A DNA stretch of 64,000 nucleotides from UBA11358 sp049517655 (GCA_049517655.1 JBEKRQ010000002.1:682001-746000); one strand, 5' to 3'. Counted from the first letter of the stretch, positions 9,432 through 18,159 are shown. Numbers and translations: made by a program. The notes: a model not told the origin generated them from the letters alone.

Positions 9432-11447
9432 TTACGCGAAGTGCAGATGCCAGACGGCGAGGTCAATGAGTTTAATACCGACGAACGGGATGATGACACC
9501 GCCGACGCCGTAAATCGCCAAGTTAAGACGCAGGATTTGCACCGCACCGAGCGGACGGAATTTCACCCCGCGCAACGCAAGCGGAATCAGCGCGACGATG
9601 ATGAGCGCGTTGAAAATCACAGCGCTCAAAATGGCGCTGCCTGGGCTGTGCAGGCGCATGATGTTCAGCGGTGCGATGACGGGAAACGTGACCATGAGCA
9701 TCGCCGGAATGATGGCAAAGTATTTGGCCACGTCGTTGGCGATGCTGAACGTCGTGAGCGCGCCGCGCGTGATGAGCAGTTGTTTTCCGATTTCGATGAT
9801 TTCGAGCAGCTTCGTCGGGTTCGAATCAAGGTCCACCATGTTGCCGGCCTCCTTGGCGGCCTGAGTGCCGGTGTTCATGGCCACGCCCACGTCAGCCTGC
9901 GCGAGCGCGGGCGCGTCGTTTGTCCCGTCGCCGATCATCGCCACCATTCGTCCGCCGGTTTGCTCCTTGCGGATGAGCGCGAGCTTGTCTTCCGGTTTCG
10001 CCTCGGCCAGAAAATCGTCCACGCCCGCCTCCTGTGCAATGGCAGCAGCAGTCAACTTGTTGTCGCCGGTGATCATGACGGTGCGAATGCCCATCGCGCG
10101 AAAGCGTTTGAAACGGTCTGCCAGTCCGCCCTTTACGATGTCCTTCAGATGAACCACGCCAAGCACGCGTTCCCTGGCGGCAACTACCAGCGGTGTTCCA
10201 CCGGAACGTGAAATGTTTTCAACAGTGCGTTCGACTTCCGGTGGCAAGGTTCCACCGGCGAATCGCCGCACAGCATCCGCCGCGCCTTTGCGGATCTGTT
10301 TGCCTTCAAAATTCACGCCGCTCATCCGCGTTTGCGCTGTGAAGGGCACGAATCGCGCGCCGGGTAAATCGCGGATTTCTCGCGCGCGGATGCCGAATTG
10401 TTTGGCAAGTATAACTATGCTGCGGCCTTCGGGTGTTTCATCGGCGAGCGACGCAAGTTGCGCGGCGTCTGCCAGTTCCGATTCTGTCACGCTGGACGCG
10501 GTCAAAAATGCCGCGGCTTGACGATTGCCCAGTGTGATCGTGCCGGTTTTGTCGAGCAGCAGCACATCGACGTCGCCCGCCGCTTCGACCGCGCGACCGC
10601 TCATCGCCAGGACGTTGCGCTGGAGCAGGCGGTCCATGCCCGCGATGCCGATGGCGCTCAACAGGCCGCCGATGGTCGTCGGAATCAAACAGACCAGAAG
10701 CGAAATGAGCACAACGTTCGGGAAAATTGTGCCGGAATAAATGCCGAATGGCTTCAACGTGATGACTACGAGTAGAAAAACGACCGTGAGTGCGGCGAGC
10801 AGAATCGTGAGCGCAATTTCGTTCGGTGTTTTCTGGCGGCTTGCACCCTCGACCAGTTGAATCATCCGGTCGAGAAAACCTTCGCCGGGATTGGCGGTGA
10901 TACGGATTTTGATTTCATCCGACAGCACTCGGGTCCCGCCGGTGACGGCGCTGCGGTCGCCGCCGGCTTCACGAATGACCGGCGCGGATTCGCCGGTGAT
11001 GGCGGATTCGTCCACCGTCGCCGCACCGAGAATGACTTCGCCGTCGGCGGGAATGATTTCATTGGCCCGAACGAGAACGATGTCACCTTTGCGGAGTGAA
11101 TCGGCGTCCACGATTTCGATTTTGCCGTTGCCGGAAATTTTATTTGCGCTGGTGCGCGTGCGGGTTTGCCGGAGCGCCCTGGCCTGCGCCTTGCCGCGGC
11201 CCTCGGCGACGGCCTCGGCGAAGTTTGCGAAGAACACGGTGAACCAAAGCCAGAGCGCAATTTGCGCGACGAATCCGGTTTGGCCGGGCGAACGGAAAAT
11301 ATCCACAGTACAGATGACCGCGCCGACCATCGTGACGAACATGACGGGATTTTTCACCATCAGGCGCGGGTTGAGCTTTTTGAAGGCGTCACCGATGGCC
11401 GGGACGAGGATTTTCGTGTTAAAAATGGAAACGGATTTCGTTTGCAT
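9432..11447 (-). CDS. kdpB: Potassium-transporting ATPase subunit B (P-type ATPase)
   Basis: KdpB is the ATP-hydrolysing subunit of the high-affinity K+ pump. The phosphorylation motif DKTGTIT lies near residues 298-304. The actuator motif is ITGESAPV, and the P-domain has MITGDNKLTAAAIA and MIGDGTNDAPALAQADVG. Length is 671 aa, slightly under E. coli KdpB (682 aa, known fact). It lies between kdpA and kdpC with 12- and 17-base gaps, so it belongs to one transcript. Confidence 0.97.
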   Translation of the reverse strand: MQTKSVSIFNTKILVPAIGDAFKKLNPRLMVKNPVMFVTMVGAVICTVDIFRSPGQTGFVAQIALWLWFTVFFANFAEAVAEGRGKAQARALRQTRTRTSANKISGNGKIEIVDADSLRKGDIVLVRANEIIPADGEVILGAATVDESAITGESAPVIREAGGDRSAVTGGTRVLSDEIKIRITANPGEGFLDRMIQLVEGASRQKTPNEIALTILLAALTVVFLLVVITLKPFGIYSGTIFPNVVLISLLVCLIPTTIGGLLSAIGIAGMDRLLQRNVLAMSGRAVEAAGDVDVLLLDKTGTITLGNRQAAAFLTASSVTESELADAAQLASLADETPEGRSIVILAKQFGIRAREIRDLPGARFVPFTAQTRMSGVNFEGKQIRKGAADAVRRFAGGTLPPEVERTVENISRSGGTPLVVAARERVLGVVHLKDIVKGGLADRFKRFRAMGIRTVMITGDNKLTAAAIAQEAGVDDFLAEAKPEDKLALIRKEQTGGRMVAMIGDGTNDAPALAQADVGVAMNTGTQAAKEAGNMVDLDSNPTKLLEIIEIGKQLLITRGALTTFSIANDVAKYFAIIPAMLMVTFPVIAPLNIMRLHSPGSAILSAVIFNALIIVALIPLALRGVKFRPLGAVQILRLNLAIYGVGGVIIPFVGIKLIDLAVWHLHFA

Positions 11448-11459
11448 AAAAAATACGGA

Positions 11460-13259
11460 TTAAAACAGGTTGTCTTTGAGCATCAGGAAATGTTCGACGA
11501 TCGGTCCAAGGGCAAGCGCGGGCAGAAAAGTCAGCGCGCCGACAAGAATCACCGTGCCAATCAACAGCAGGACAAACGTGAAGCCGGTCACGGGAAACGT
11601 GCCGGCGCTGGCGGGAACGATTTTTTTGCGCGCAAGCGACCCGGCGAGCGCGAGCAACGGCACGATCATGCCGAAACGCCCGAGCAGCATGTCAATGCCG
11701 AGTGTCGTGTCATACCACGGCGTGTTGGCGTTGAGGCCGGCAAAGGCGCTGCCGTTGTTGCCCGCGCCGGAGCTGTAGGCGTAAAGAATTTCGCTCAAGC
11801 CGTGCGGACCGTTATTGTTCAAACCGGCCTTGCCCCAGTCGCTCACCGACGCCCAGGCCGTGAAACCAAGAATGATGAACGCGAGAATGACAAACGCGAG
11901 CAGCACCATTTTTACGTCGTAAGATTCAATTTTTTTGCCGAGATATTCCGGCGTGCGCCCAACCATCAATCCGGCGATGAACACGGCGAGAATGACGAAG
12001 ATCAACATGCCATAAAGCCCCGCGCCCACGCCGCCGAAAATCACCTCGCCAGTCTGGATGTTGAAGAGCGGCACGAGACCGCCCAGCGGCGTGAACGAGT
12101 CGTGCATAGAATTGACCGCGCCGCACGAGGCGTCGGTCGTCACCGTGGCGAACAAGGCGGAATCAAGAATGCCAAACCGGACTTCCTTGCCTTCCATGTT
12201 GCCGCCGGCGGCGGCGACGCCAAGTTGCTGATGAATCGGATTGCCTTTGGCCTCCGCCCACGAACAAACCAAAACCCCGGCAAGAAACATCGCGAACATC
12301 GCCGACCAGACCGCCCAGCCGTGCTTTTGATTTTTGGTTTCGCGGCCCAAGTGATAAGTCATCGCGCTGCCGATGCACAACAGCGCAAGCATCTCGAAAA
12401 AGTTCGAGAGTGGCGTGGGATTCTCGAACGGATGCGCGGAATTGGCATTCGTGTAACCGCCGCCATTGGTGCCGAGCATCTTAATGGCGACCTGCGAGGC
12501 CATCGGGCCTTGCACGATGGTCTGCGTGTCAAGCGTCCGATTTTCCATCACCGGGTTGCCTTTGGCGTCAACCACAGGTTTGCCATTCGCATCGGTTTTC
12601 TGGACGGAAACGGTCTGCGGCTCGATGAGCTTTGCCGTCGTGTAAGGCTTGAAATTTTGAATCATTCCCTGTGACACAAAAAAGATCGCGAGCATCAAGC
12701 AAATGGGCAGCAGCAAGTAATACATGATGCGGGTCACATCCACCCAGAAATTGCCGATGGTTTGCGCCGTGTGCCGCGCGATGCCGCGCACCAGCGCCGC
12801 GGCGACGGCAATGCCGACGGCGGCGGAGAAAAAATTGTGGATGGCCAGCGCGATCATCTGTGAGAAATACGACATCGTGGATTCGCCGCCGTAACTCTGC
12901 CAGTTGGTGTTGGTGGTGAAACTGACGGCGGTGTTGAAGGCCAGATGCGGCGACAGTGCGCCGAACTTTTGCGGATTGAGCGGCAGATATTGCTGCAATC
13001 GCAGAATCGCGTAGGTGAAAAGACAACTCACGAGGCTGAACAGCAGCATCGCGAACGTGTATTGTTTCCAGCTGTGCTCCTTGGCGGGATCAACGCGAAA
13101 AACCCAATAAGTTAATCGTTCCAGCGGCCGCAGCACCGGGTCGAGCCAGGTGCGCCCGTTGGCGTCGAGCACGCGATTGATATACAAACCTAGCGGTTTG
13201 GTGACGAGCACGAGCGCGCCGATGTAAAGCGCAAGTTCCAACCATTGATGGGCGTTCAT
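11460..13259 (-). CDS. kdpA: Potassium-transporting ATPase subunit A (K+ channel-like)
   Basis: KdpA is the K+-selecting membrane subunit. It has the expected many hydrophobic segments and four pore-loop-like regions, for example FNTAVSFTTNTNWQSYGGE, LGTNGGGYTNANSAHPFENP, TTDASCGAVNSMHDSFTPLG and YAYSSGAGNNGSAFAGL. The 599 aa include an insertion near 220-245 (TANGK- and MENRTLDTQ-type sequence) that is not in the core. It begins nine bases after the kdpF stop. Confidence 0.97.
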   Translation of the reverse strand: MNAHQWLELALYIGALVLVTKPLGLYINRVLDANGRTWLDPVLRPLERLTYWVFRVDPAKEHSWKQYTFAMLLFSLVSCLFTYAILRLQQYLPLNPQKFGALSPHLAFNTAVSFTTNTNWQSYGGESTMSYFSQMIALAIHNFFSAAVGIAVAAALVRGIARHTAQTIGNFWVDVTRIMYYLLLPICLMLAIFFVSQGMIQNFKPYTTAKLIEPQTVSVQKTDANGKPVVDAKGNPVMENRTLDTQTIVQGPMASQVAIKMLGTNGGGYTNANSAHPFENPTPLSNFFEMLALLCIGSAMTYHLGRETKNQKHGWAVWSAMFAMFLAGVLVCSWAEAKGNPIHQQLGVAAAGGNMEGKEVRFGILDSALFATVTTDASCGAVNSMHDSFTPLGGLVPLFNIQTGEVIFGGVGAGLYGMLIFVILAVFIAGLMVGRTPEYLGKKIESYDVKMVLLAFVILAFIILGFTAWASVSDWGKAGLNNNGPHGLSEILYAYSSGAGNNGSAFAGLNANTPWYDTTLGIDMLLGRFGMIVPLLALAGSLARKKIVPASAGTFPVTGFTFVLLLIGTVILVGALTFLPALALGPIVEHFLMLKDNLF

Positions 13260-13268
13260 GGCAGTTGA

Positions 13269-13352
13269 TTAAAATTTTTCCGGCCGGAGCATGGCCACGA
13301 TGAGATACACGCAGAGCGCGACGGAAATGATTCCCAGAACGAGGTTTTCCAT
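13269..13352 (-). CDS. kdpF: Potassium-transporting ATPase subunit F (27 aa)
   Basis: This very short ORF encodes one hydrophobic helix: MENLVLGIISVALCVYLI, then VAMLRPEKF. The LRPEKF ending and the place immediately upstream of kdpA are diagnostic for KdpF, the small stabilising subunit of the KdpFABC complex. AGGAGAAC lies just upstream of the ATG as a ribosome-binding site. Length is close to known KdpF proteins of about 29 aa. Confidence 0.93.
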   Translation of the reverse strand: MENLVLGIISVALCVYLIVAMLRPEKF

Positions 13353-13361
13353 AAAGTTCTC

Positions 13362-13445
13362 CTAGAGCTTCTCACAGCCGCGTGCATAAAGCACGAACGC
13401 GGCGAAGAATACAATCGCCAGTCCGACATAAACAACGTCAAGCAT
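13362..13445 (-). CDS. 27-aa membrane protein upstream of kdpF
   Basis: The small ORF reads MLDVVYVGLAIVFFAAFV and then LYARGCEKL. It has one TM helix followed by a short cytosolic tail with an R-G-C-E-K-L end. Small ORFs with a comparable ending occur upstream of kdpF in other bacteria (recollection, not checked). It ends nine bases before the kdpF ATG and so shares the kdp transcript. It may be an extra small Kdp subunit or a leader peptide; neither is shown. The longer reading frame opening at 13547 would run through the riboswitch and is not credible. Confidence 0.65.
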   Translation of the reverse strand: MLDVVYVGLAIVFFAAFVLYARGCEKL

Positions 13446-13510
13446 AGTCACCATTTTCAAACAGGCCTGCGCACGGCGCAAGCGAAGTTTACTTTTGGGT
13501 GAACTTGAAA

Positions 13511-13527
13511 GCCGCGGACTTCGCGGC
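13511..13527 (-). promoter_or_regulatory. Hairpin downstream of the kdp riboswitch
   Basis: On the minus strand GCCGCG, a five-base loop and CGCGGC form a tight stem just after the riboswitch 3' end, followed by TTTCAAGTTC. The U-run is short, so this is at most a weak intrinsic terminator or part of the expression platform. It lies between the aptamer and the first ORF at 13445, where an attenuator would be expected. Confidence 0.4.
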
Positions 13528-13538
13528 CCAGAGGATCG

Positions 13539-13692
13539 CCCTTCCAAATGCCTGCGAGATTAGCTGACGGGCTTGGCCTTGAAAGTGGCCTTGGCTCGCG
13601 TTACCGCGCGCCGTTCGCCCCGTCCTCAAGCCGCCTTGAGGAATTTGGGTCTCCCGCATCCGGTTTCAGGAAGGAAGTCGGATTTAGGCTGC
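13539..13692 (-). promoter_or_regulatory. Cyclic di-AMP riboswitch (ydaO-yuaA type)
   Basis: Read on the minus strand, the leader shows the conserved blocks of the ydaO aptamer in order. They are GCCTAAATCCG, then GATGCGGGAGACCCAA, then GGGGCGAAC, then CCCGTCAGCTAATCTCGCAG with GC, and finally ATTTGGAAGGG. The block CCGTCAGCTAA-ctCGcAGGC is the most characteristic part of this family. GCCT at the 5' side can pair with AGGC at the 3' side to close the aptamer. ydaO riboswitches bind c-di-AMP and usually switch genes off; K+ transporters are known targets. Here the aptamer begins within about 15 bases of a promoter and precedes kdpFABC, which fits. No covariance search was run. Confidence 0.87.
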
Positions 13693-13701
13693 AACGGCAG
13701 G

Positions 13702-13730
13702 AATTAAACACGTCCGCCGCCCTTTGTCAA
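13702..13730 (-). promoter_or_regulatory. Strong sigma-70 promoter of the kdp unit
   Basis: On the minus strand TTGACA (13725-13730) and TTAATT (13702-13707) are separated by exactly 17 bp. Transcription would start near 13695, at the first bases of the riboswitch aptamer. No KdpE-like operator could be recognised. Confidence 0.7.
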
Positions 13731-13799
13731 ATCCAGCCTGATTTGCTCAAAAAAACTTTGCCAATCAGCGCGTTAAAGCGTCTTATTCCCCAACCGTTT

Positions 13800-15323
13800 A
13801 TGGCCCGAACCCGAATTTTGTCCGTGTTTTTCTGGCTGATGCCCGCGATGTTTTTTGCAGCGGGCATGACGTATGTGCCGACAGATGTCACACCGCCAAA
13901 ACCGCCGCGTGAATTTCGCGGCGCGTGGATTGCAGCAGTCGCAACGAATCAGGATTGGCCGTCCAAACCCGGCCTGCCGGTCGCGCAGCAAAAAGCGGAG
14001 TTGATTGCGCTGCTCGACCGCGCGGCGCAATTGCATCTCAATGCCATTATTTTCCAAGTGCGGCCGGCGTGCGACGCGTTGTATGCCTCGCCCATCGAGC
14101 CGTGGTCGGAGCGCATCACCGGCACACAGGGCAAGGCGCCACAGCCGTTTTATGACCCGCTCGCGTTCGCCATCGCCGAGGCGCACAAGCGCGGGCTGGA
14201 ATTGCACGCATGGTTTAATCCATTTCGTGCGACGCATCCGCTGGCGGAATCGCGCGTCGCACTGAACCACATTTCCAAAACCCATCCCGAACTCGTCCGG
14301 CAATATGGCAGGCAATCTGTGCTCGATGCCGGTGAACCGGCGGCGCGCGAATACGTTTTGCGCGTGGTCATGGACGTGGTGCGGCGTTACGACGTCGATG
14401 GCGTTCAATTCGACGATTACTTTTATCCTTATCCGGAAAAAAATGTGTCGGGCCGCGAACTGAACTTCCCCGACGATGTCAGCTGGCAAAAATACGGTGT
14501 ATCCAGTGGATTGAGCCGTGACGATTGGCGACGGGCGAACGTCAACCAATTCATCCAAAGCGTCTATCATTCCATCAAGGCGCTGAAACCGTGGGTAAAA
14601 TTCGGCGTCAGTCCGTTCGGTATCTGGCGTCCCGGTTTTCCAAGTCAAATCAAGGGCCTGGACACCTATGCGAAAATTTATGCCGATTCACGCCTCTGGC
14701 TCGCCAACGGTTGGCTCGATTACTGCGCGCCACAACTTTACTGGCCGATCGATCAGAAGGAAAAAAGTTTTCCGGTGCTGTTGCAATGGTGGCGTGCGCA
14801 AAATGTAAGAGGCCGGCATGTTTGGCCGGGATTGTATGATGTTTCGGCTGGAAAAGAATTTTCCGACAATGAAATTCCGCGACAAATTCAAATCGCGCGC
14901 GAGCAGTCTGCCGGTGGCGAAATCCACTTTCATTTGCGCAGCATCACCCAAAATCCCGTACTGGCCGATGCCCTGCGCCACATCTACTCCCAGCCCGCGC
15001 TCATCCCGGCATCGCCCTGGCTGGATTCCATTCCGCCGGACAAGCCGAAACTCACCATCGGTGAAAGCCGCGCCGGCCTGCGTTTTCAATGGGAATCCTC
15101 CGGGGGCGAACCGACATGGCTGTGGGTCTTGCAATTCCGCACGAACGAGGTTTGGACGACGGAAATTTTGCCTGCAGACCAAACGTCACGGACTTTTTTC
15201 GATTCCAAGCCGGATGTTGTTTCAATCAGCGCAGTGGATCGAGTTGGAAACGAAAGTGAGCCTGCCGTGCTCAAGAAAAGCCAGCTGGTGCGCATCGGCA
15301 AGGGCATGATTATTTCGAACTAG
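13800..15323 (+). CDS. GHL10 family glycoside-hydrolase-like protein (DUF187/YngK-type), exported
   Basis: The likely start is ATG at 13800, giving about 507 aa with an N-terminal signal peptide (RILSVFFWLMPAMFFAAGM). The frame is open upstream to 13548 but would cross the kdp riboswitch. Domain hallmarks: PPREFRGAWIAAVATNQDWPS near 36, a GLELHAWFNPFRATHP segment near 130 and the DVDGVQFDDYFYPYP motif near 197, then SPFGIWRPGF. These match the TIM-barrel GHL10 group, which includes peptidoglycan-related enzymes acting on denuded glycan. A C-terminal Ig-like part follows. The exact substrate is not evident. It is divergent from the kdp unit. Confidence 0.85.
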   Translation: MARTRILSVFFWLMPAMFFAAGMTYVPTDVTPPKPPREFRGAWIAAVATNQDWPSKPGLPVAQQKAELIALLDRAAQLHLNAIIFQVRPACDALYASPIEPWSERITGTQGKAPQPFYDPLAFAIAEAHKRGLELHAWFNPFRATHPLAESRVALNHISKTHPELVRQYGRQSVLDAGEPAAREYVLRVVMDVVRRYDVDGVQFDDYFYPYPEKNVSGRELNFPDDVSWQKYGVSSGLSRDDWRRANVNQFIQSVYHSIKALKPWVKFGVSPFGIWRPGFPSQIKGLDTYAKIYADSRLWLANGWLDYCAPQLYWPIDQKEKSFPVLLQWWRAQNVRGRHVWPGLYDVSAGKEFSDNEIPRQIQIAREQSAGGEIHFHLRSITQNPVLADALRHIYSQPALIPASPWLDSIPPDKPKLTIGESRAGLRFQWESSGGEPTWLWVLQFRTNEVWTTEILPADQTSRTFFDSKPDVVSISAVDRVGNESEPAVLKKSQLVRIGKGMIISN

Positions 15324-15331
15324 AAGACGTT

Positions 15332-15405
15332 ATCCGCAGATGGCACGGATTACACAGACAAACAAAAAATAAATTTAATCTGCGTTTATCTGGGAAATCT
15401 GCGGA
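15332..15405. repeat. Inverted repeat of the 'ATCTGCGG' family
   Basis: The left arm runs ATCCGCAGATGGCACGGATT. The right arm, read on the other strand, runs CCGCAGATTTCCCAGATAAACG, followed by CAGATT. Each arm consists of short direct repeats (CGCAGAT/CACGGAT). It lies between the GHL10 stop and the RNase P RNA 3' end, so it could fold at the end of either transcript. There is no typical terminator T-run. Confidence 0.65.
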
Positions 15406-15410
15406 CAAAA

Positions 15411-15907
15411 GTTTTGGAAGGGCTGTAAGCCGAATTCTGTCTGCCCCGCTCATGTGAACATGAGCGGCAGGAGAGAATCATTTGTCTCTGCAGCCGATAC
15501 CCGGAACCCGTCTCGCTTTCGCGAAACCTGGAGCGGGCCGCTCCGGGGTTCCCTATTTGGCCTTGCACCCGATGGGGTTTTCCGTGCCTCGTCGCTTGCG
15601 CTTCGAGCGGTGCGCTCTTACCGCACCTTTTCACCTTTACCGCGCCGTAGCTCGTGAGAGCGAAGGCGGGCAGTCTGTTTTCTGTGGCACTATCCGTCGG
15701 GACGACTCGCATCGCCACCGCCCGCGTGTATCCCAGCCCTTTCTAAACCTCTGAATGCATCTTAATCGCCAAGCCGGAATGTTTTCCTCGGCGTCAAGAA
15801 CGACCCAAAGTTTCAGAAAGGGCTGGGTTACGCGGCATCGCGCCCTTCGGTGTTCGGACTTTCCTCTCCCGACTCGCGCCGGAAGCGATTCTCCGCCCTT
15901 CCAAAAC
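15411..15907 (-). ncRNA. rnpB: RNase P RNA, bacterial type A-like
   Basis: The catalytic RNA of RNase P, which matures tRNA 5' ends, lies on the minus strand. The 5' part has the conserved GAGAGGAAAGTCCGAACACC block. The 3' part has ACAGAATTCGGCTTACAG, the hallmark of P4/J-region and the CCA-binding side. The two ends pair through a perfect P1 helix (GTTTTGGAAGGGC with GCCCTTCCAAAAC), which fixes the limits. A large helix joins CAGCCCTTTCTGAAAC with GTTTAGAAAGGGCTG. Length is about 497 nt, at the long side for the class. Dispersed inverted repeats flank both ends closely. Confidence 0.95.
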
Positions 15908-15958
15908 CACTGCAAATATACAACTTCGGATTGAATTGACAAGCGGCGGAATTGTTTA

Positions 15959-16007
15959 ACCACAAAGGCACGAAGGCACTAAAATGACAACTTTGTGTCT
16001 TCGTGGT
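15959..16007. repeat. Inverted repeat of the 'ACCACAAAGGCAC' family
   Basis: ACCACAAAGGCACGAAGGCAC on the left is matched on the opposite strand by ACCACGAAGACACAAAGTTG. The arms contain 7-8-bp direct repeats (CACAAAGG, CACGAAGG). It lies between the RNase P gene and the end of the zinc-ribbon protein gene, where it could stop or protect transcripts. Similar arms appear at 22777-22800, 39768-39796 and 43646-43709. Confidence 0.75.
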
Positions 16008-16014
16008 GAAATGC

Positions 16015-16743
16015 TTACTCCACAGCAGCCGGAGCCATGTCGCGTGTGTAGTAAAGAATCCGGCCGCAGTTGCTGCAATTGACGATTTTCTGATCCGATT
16101 TGCATGCGACGAGAACCTGCGGGGGCAATTTCATGTGGCAACCGCCGCAGACGCCGTGATTCACACCCACAACGACACCGTCGCCCTTGCTCTTGAACAG
16201 CCGTTCGTAGCGATTAAGGACGGATTTTTCCACCACCGCGGCCAGTTCCGCACGACCACGTTCCAATTCGGCCAGTTCCTTTTTTAAATTTTCCTCGCAC
16301 TGGTTGAACTGCGCGATTTGGCCTTCGACCGTTTTTTTTGCCTCGTCGTTTTCGCGGGTGAGACGGGCAATTTCCTTTTGCAACTGTTCGGTCTGCTCCA
16401 TCAGCTCGATTTCCCCGTCTTCAATCTTCGTGATGTCCGCCTTGCACATTTCGATTTCGTGGGCGAGCGCGCGGTATTCCTCGTTCTTGCGCGTCTGAAG
16501 CTGTTGGTTGGCGTATTTATCGATCTGCTGTTTCTTCGCCCCGACGTCGAGTTCAAGCCGCTTGCGGTCAGACTCGGTTTGTTTGGCGCGAGTTTTGACG
16601 GTTTCGAGTTGCGCTTGGGAGGCAGTGGCTTTGGCGCGGAGGGTTTCGCGTTCAGGACCGATGTGAGTGAGTTCTTGTTGAACGCGGTGAATTTTTTGGT
16701 CGCGATCCTGCAAAACCAACAGTTTCTCAATCATCTCCAGCAT
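16015..16743 (-). CDS. Coiled-coil C4-type zinc-ribbon protein (CT398-like)
   Basis: About 242 aa if translation starts at the ATG at 16743 (MLEMIEKLLVLQDRDQ); the frame is open further upstream to 16791 but without family-like sequence. Residues 5-170 form a long antiparallel coiled coil rich in E, K and Q. The C-terminal part has CGGCHMKLPPQV and then CSNCGRILYY, giving a CxxC...CxxC zinc ribbon. This is the family represented by Chlamydia CT398, whose partners include secretion and sigma-54 factors; the role in free-living bacteria is unknown. It starts 66 bases downstream of the PurD-like gene on the same strand. Confidence 0.85.
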   Translation of the reverse strand: MLEMIEKLLVLQDRDQKIHRVQQELTHIGPERETLRAKATASQAQLETVKTRAKQTESDRKRLELDVGAKKQQIDKYANQQLQTRKNEEYRALAHEIEMCKADITKIEDGEIELMEQTEQLQKEIARLTRENDEAKKTVEGQIAQFNQCEENLKKELAELERGRAELAAVVEKSVLNRYERLFKSKGDGVVVGVNHGVCGGCHMKLPPQVLVACKSDQKIVNCSNCGRILYYTRDMAPAAVE

Positions 16744-16808
16744 GAAATTTGAAAAATAGCCGCCATGAACGCTCAAGTCAATGCACGGCAAAAATCAGAG
16801 ACGCCTCA

Positions 16809-18089
16809 TTATTTTCCCGGCGGCCACAAACTTTGCCCGATGTCCGTGCGGAAATAGCTGCCTACGACGCGGATTTTGCGGATGTTTGCGTAAGCCTTTG
16901 CAATCGCCGCGGCGAGTTTTGGCGCGAGCGCGATTACGTCCGCTATGCGGTGGCCGGTGGACATGAGCTTCCCGTTTGTGCCGCGCGCGACTTCATTCCA
17001 CCACACGTCGCAGTCGAATTTCCCGTCCACTTCCAAGGGCAAATGCGGACTGCGGACTTGGATGAAGGGATAGCCGTAACCGGCCAGCGTGAGCGAACAG
17101 CCGAAATTGAGTTTTTCGTTGAACTGCACATCCAGCTTTTTGTTTTGCGCGGTCCGCAGGACGATTTCCGCCGGATTTTTCAGCATCCGCAAAATCATCG
17201 GGCCGGATGTGACGCCGATGCGGATGTTGTATTCGATGACATGCCACCTGCCGCTGCGTTTAACCGTTGTGACTTGCAGCGGCCCGTTGAATTTTGTCGC
17301 ACGCAACCACGGCAACAACGGATGAATGAGTTGCCGCGCCAACCCGTATTTGTCATTGGGATCGCGCTCGACGAGACCGCCGAGCGGCGCGCCGGCCACA
17401 ACGCCCTGGTTGCCATTGAAGGCGTATTTGTATTCCTGATTCGTTACGAGCGAATAAATCTCGCCGCCGCTCACCAGCACGATGTGTCCGGCCTCGGCGC
17501 GACCGAGATATTCCTGCAAGAAAACGCCCTCGGCATAATTGACGTGCCGCAACCACGCGCGCGTGTCCTCGACCGTCTCGCAAAGAATCGTGTGGATCGG
17601 ACTCGTCGGCGAGCAGAGCGGATTTTTGATGACAAACGGCTGCGGATGTTTGGCCAGAATTTTTTCGGCCTCCAGACGGTTCGGCGCGACGTAGGCCTGC
17701 GGGAATGGAATTTTGAAATCGGCGCATAATTTGCGGGCAAAATCGCGTTCACGCTCGATGCGCATCGCCTCGCGCGCAGGACTGAAAATGCCGGCGCCCG
17801 ACCGCAACAAATCCCCCGTCCACGGCGAGAGCGCCCAATCAATGGATTGCGGAATAACAACATCCACGCCGTTTTTCTTGATGAGCGGAACCGGGCTTGG
17901 AAACGCGTCGCGCGAAAATGTCGGCCCGACCAGCGACGGCGGGAAATGGCCGTAATTGCGCGTAAGATACGTCGAGACGCTCGCGCCGGCGTCCGCCAGC
18001 GTCCGCCCGATGCTGTGCGCAAACGAGCCAACGCCGAGAATCATCATGGCTGTCGCCGGACTTTGCCGCGTTGACATTTTGCGTGGCAT
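16809..18089 (-). CDS. ATP-grasp enzyme, phosphoribosylamine-glycine ligase (PurD)-like
   Basis: The core begins at MMILGVGSFAHSIGRTL, which resembles the PurD N-terminus, so the true start may be ATG at 18047 rather than 18089. An ATP-grasp body follows with FVIKNPLCSP near 150, GVFLQEYLGRAEAGHIVL near 190 and the late metal-binding region VIEYNIRIGVTSGP near 287. PurD joins glycine to phosphoribosylamine in purine synthesis. This protein departs clearly from standard PurD (for example, EYNIRIG for the usual E-x-N-x-R-x-G-D-P), so a different ligase function is quite possible. Nothing purine-related lies nearby. Confidence 0.7.
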   Translation of the reverse strand: MPRKMSTRQSPATAMMILGVGSFAHSIGRTLADAGASVSTYLTRNYGHFPPSLVGPTFSRDAFPSPVPLIKKNGVDVVIPQSIDWALSPWTGDLLRSGAGIFSPAREAMRIERERDFARKLCADFKIPFPQAYVAPNRLEAEKILAKHPQPFVIKNPLCSPTSPIHTILCETVEDTRAWLRHVNYAEGVFLQEYLGRAEAGHIVLVSGGEIYSLVTNQEYKYAFNGNQGVVAGAPLGGLVERDPNDKYGLARQLIHPLLPWLRATKFNGPLQVTTVKRSGRWHVIEYNIRIGVTSGPMILRMLKNPAEIVLRTAQNKKLDVQFNEKLNFGCSLTLAGYGYPFIQVRSPHLPLEVDGKFDCDVWWNEVARGTNGKLMSTGHRIADVIALAPKLAAAIAKAYANIRKIRVVGSYFRTDIGQSLWPPGK

Positions 18090-18159
18090 GAAATTTTTCC
18101 GTGTGTGCGAAAGTGTTTCCGAATTATGTCAGCAGTGCAACGACAAGCTTAAGGAAGAC

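Noticed and set aside
11166..12674. Long open frame on the plus strand opposite kdpB/kdpA (502 codons)
   Set aside because: It is the antisense shadow of GC-rich genes; the translation is rich in R, H and E without family-like motifs, and both kdp genes are certain.
13548..13799. N-terminal extension of the GHL10 gene by 84 codons
   Set aside because: These bases are the antisense of the kdp riboswitch and promoter; the ATG at 13800 directly precedes a signal peptide.
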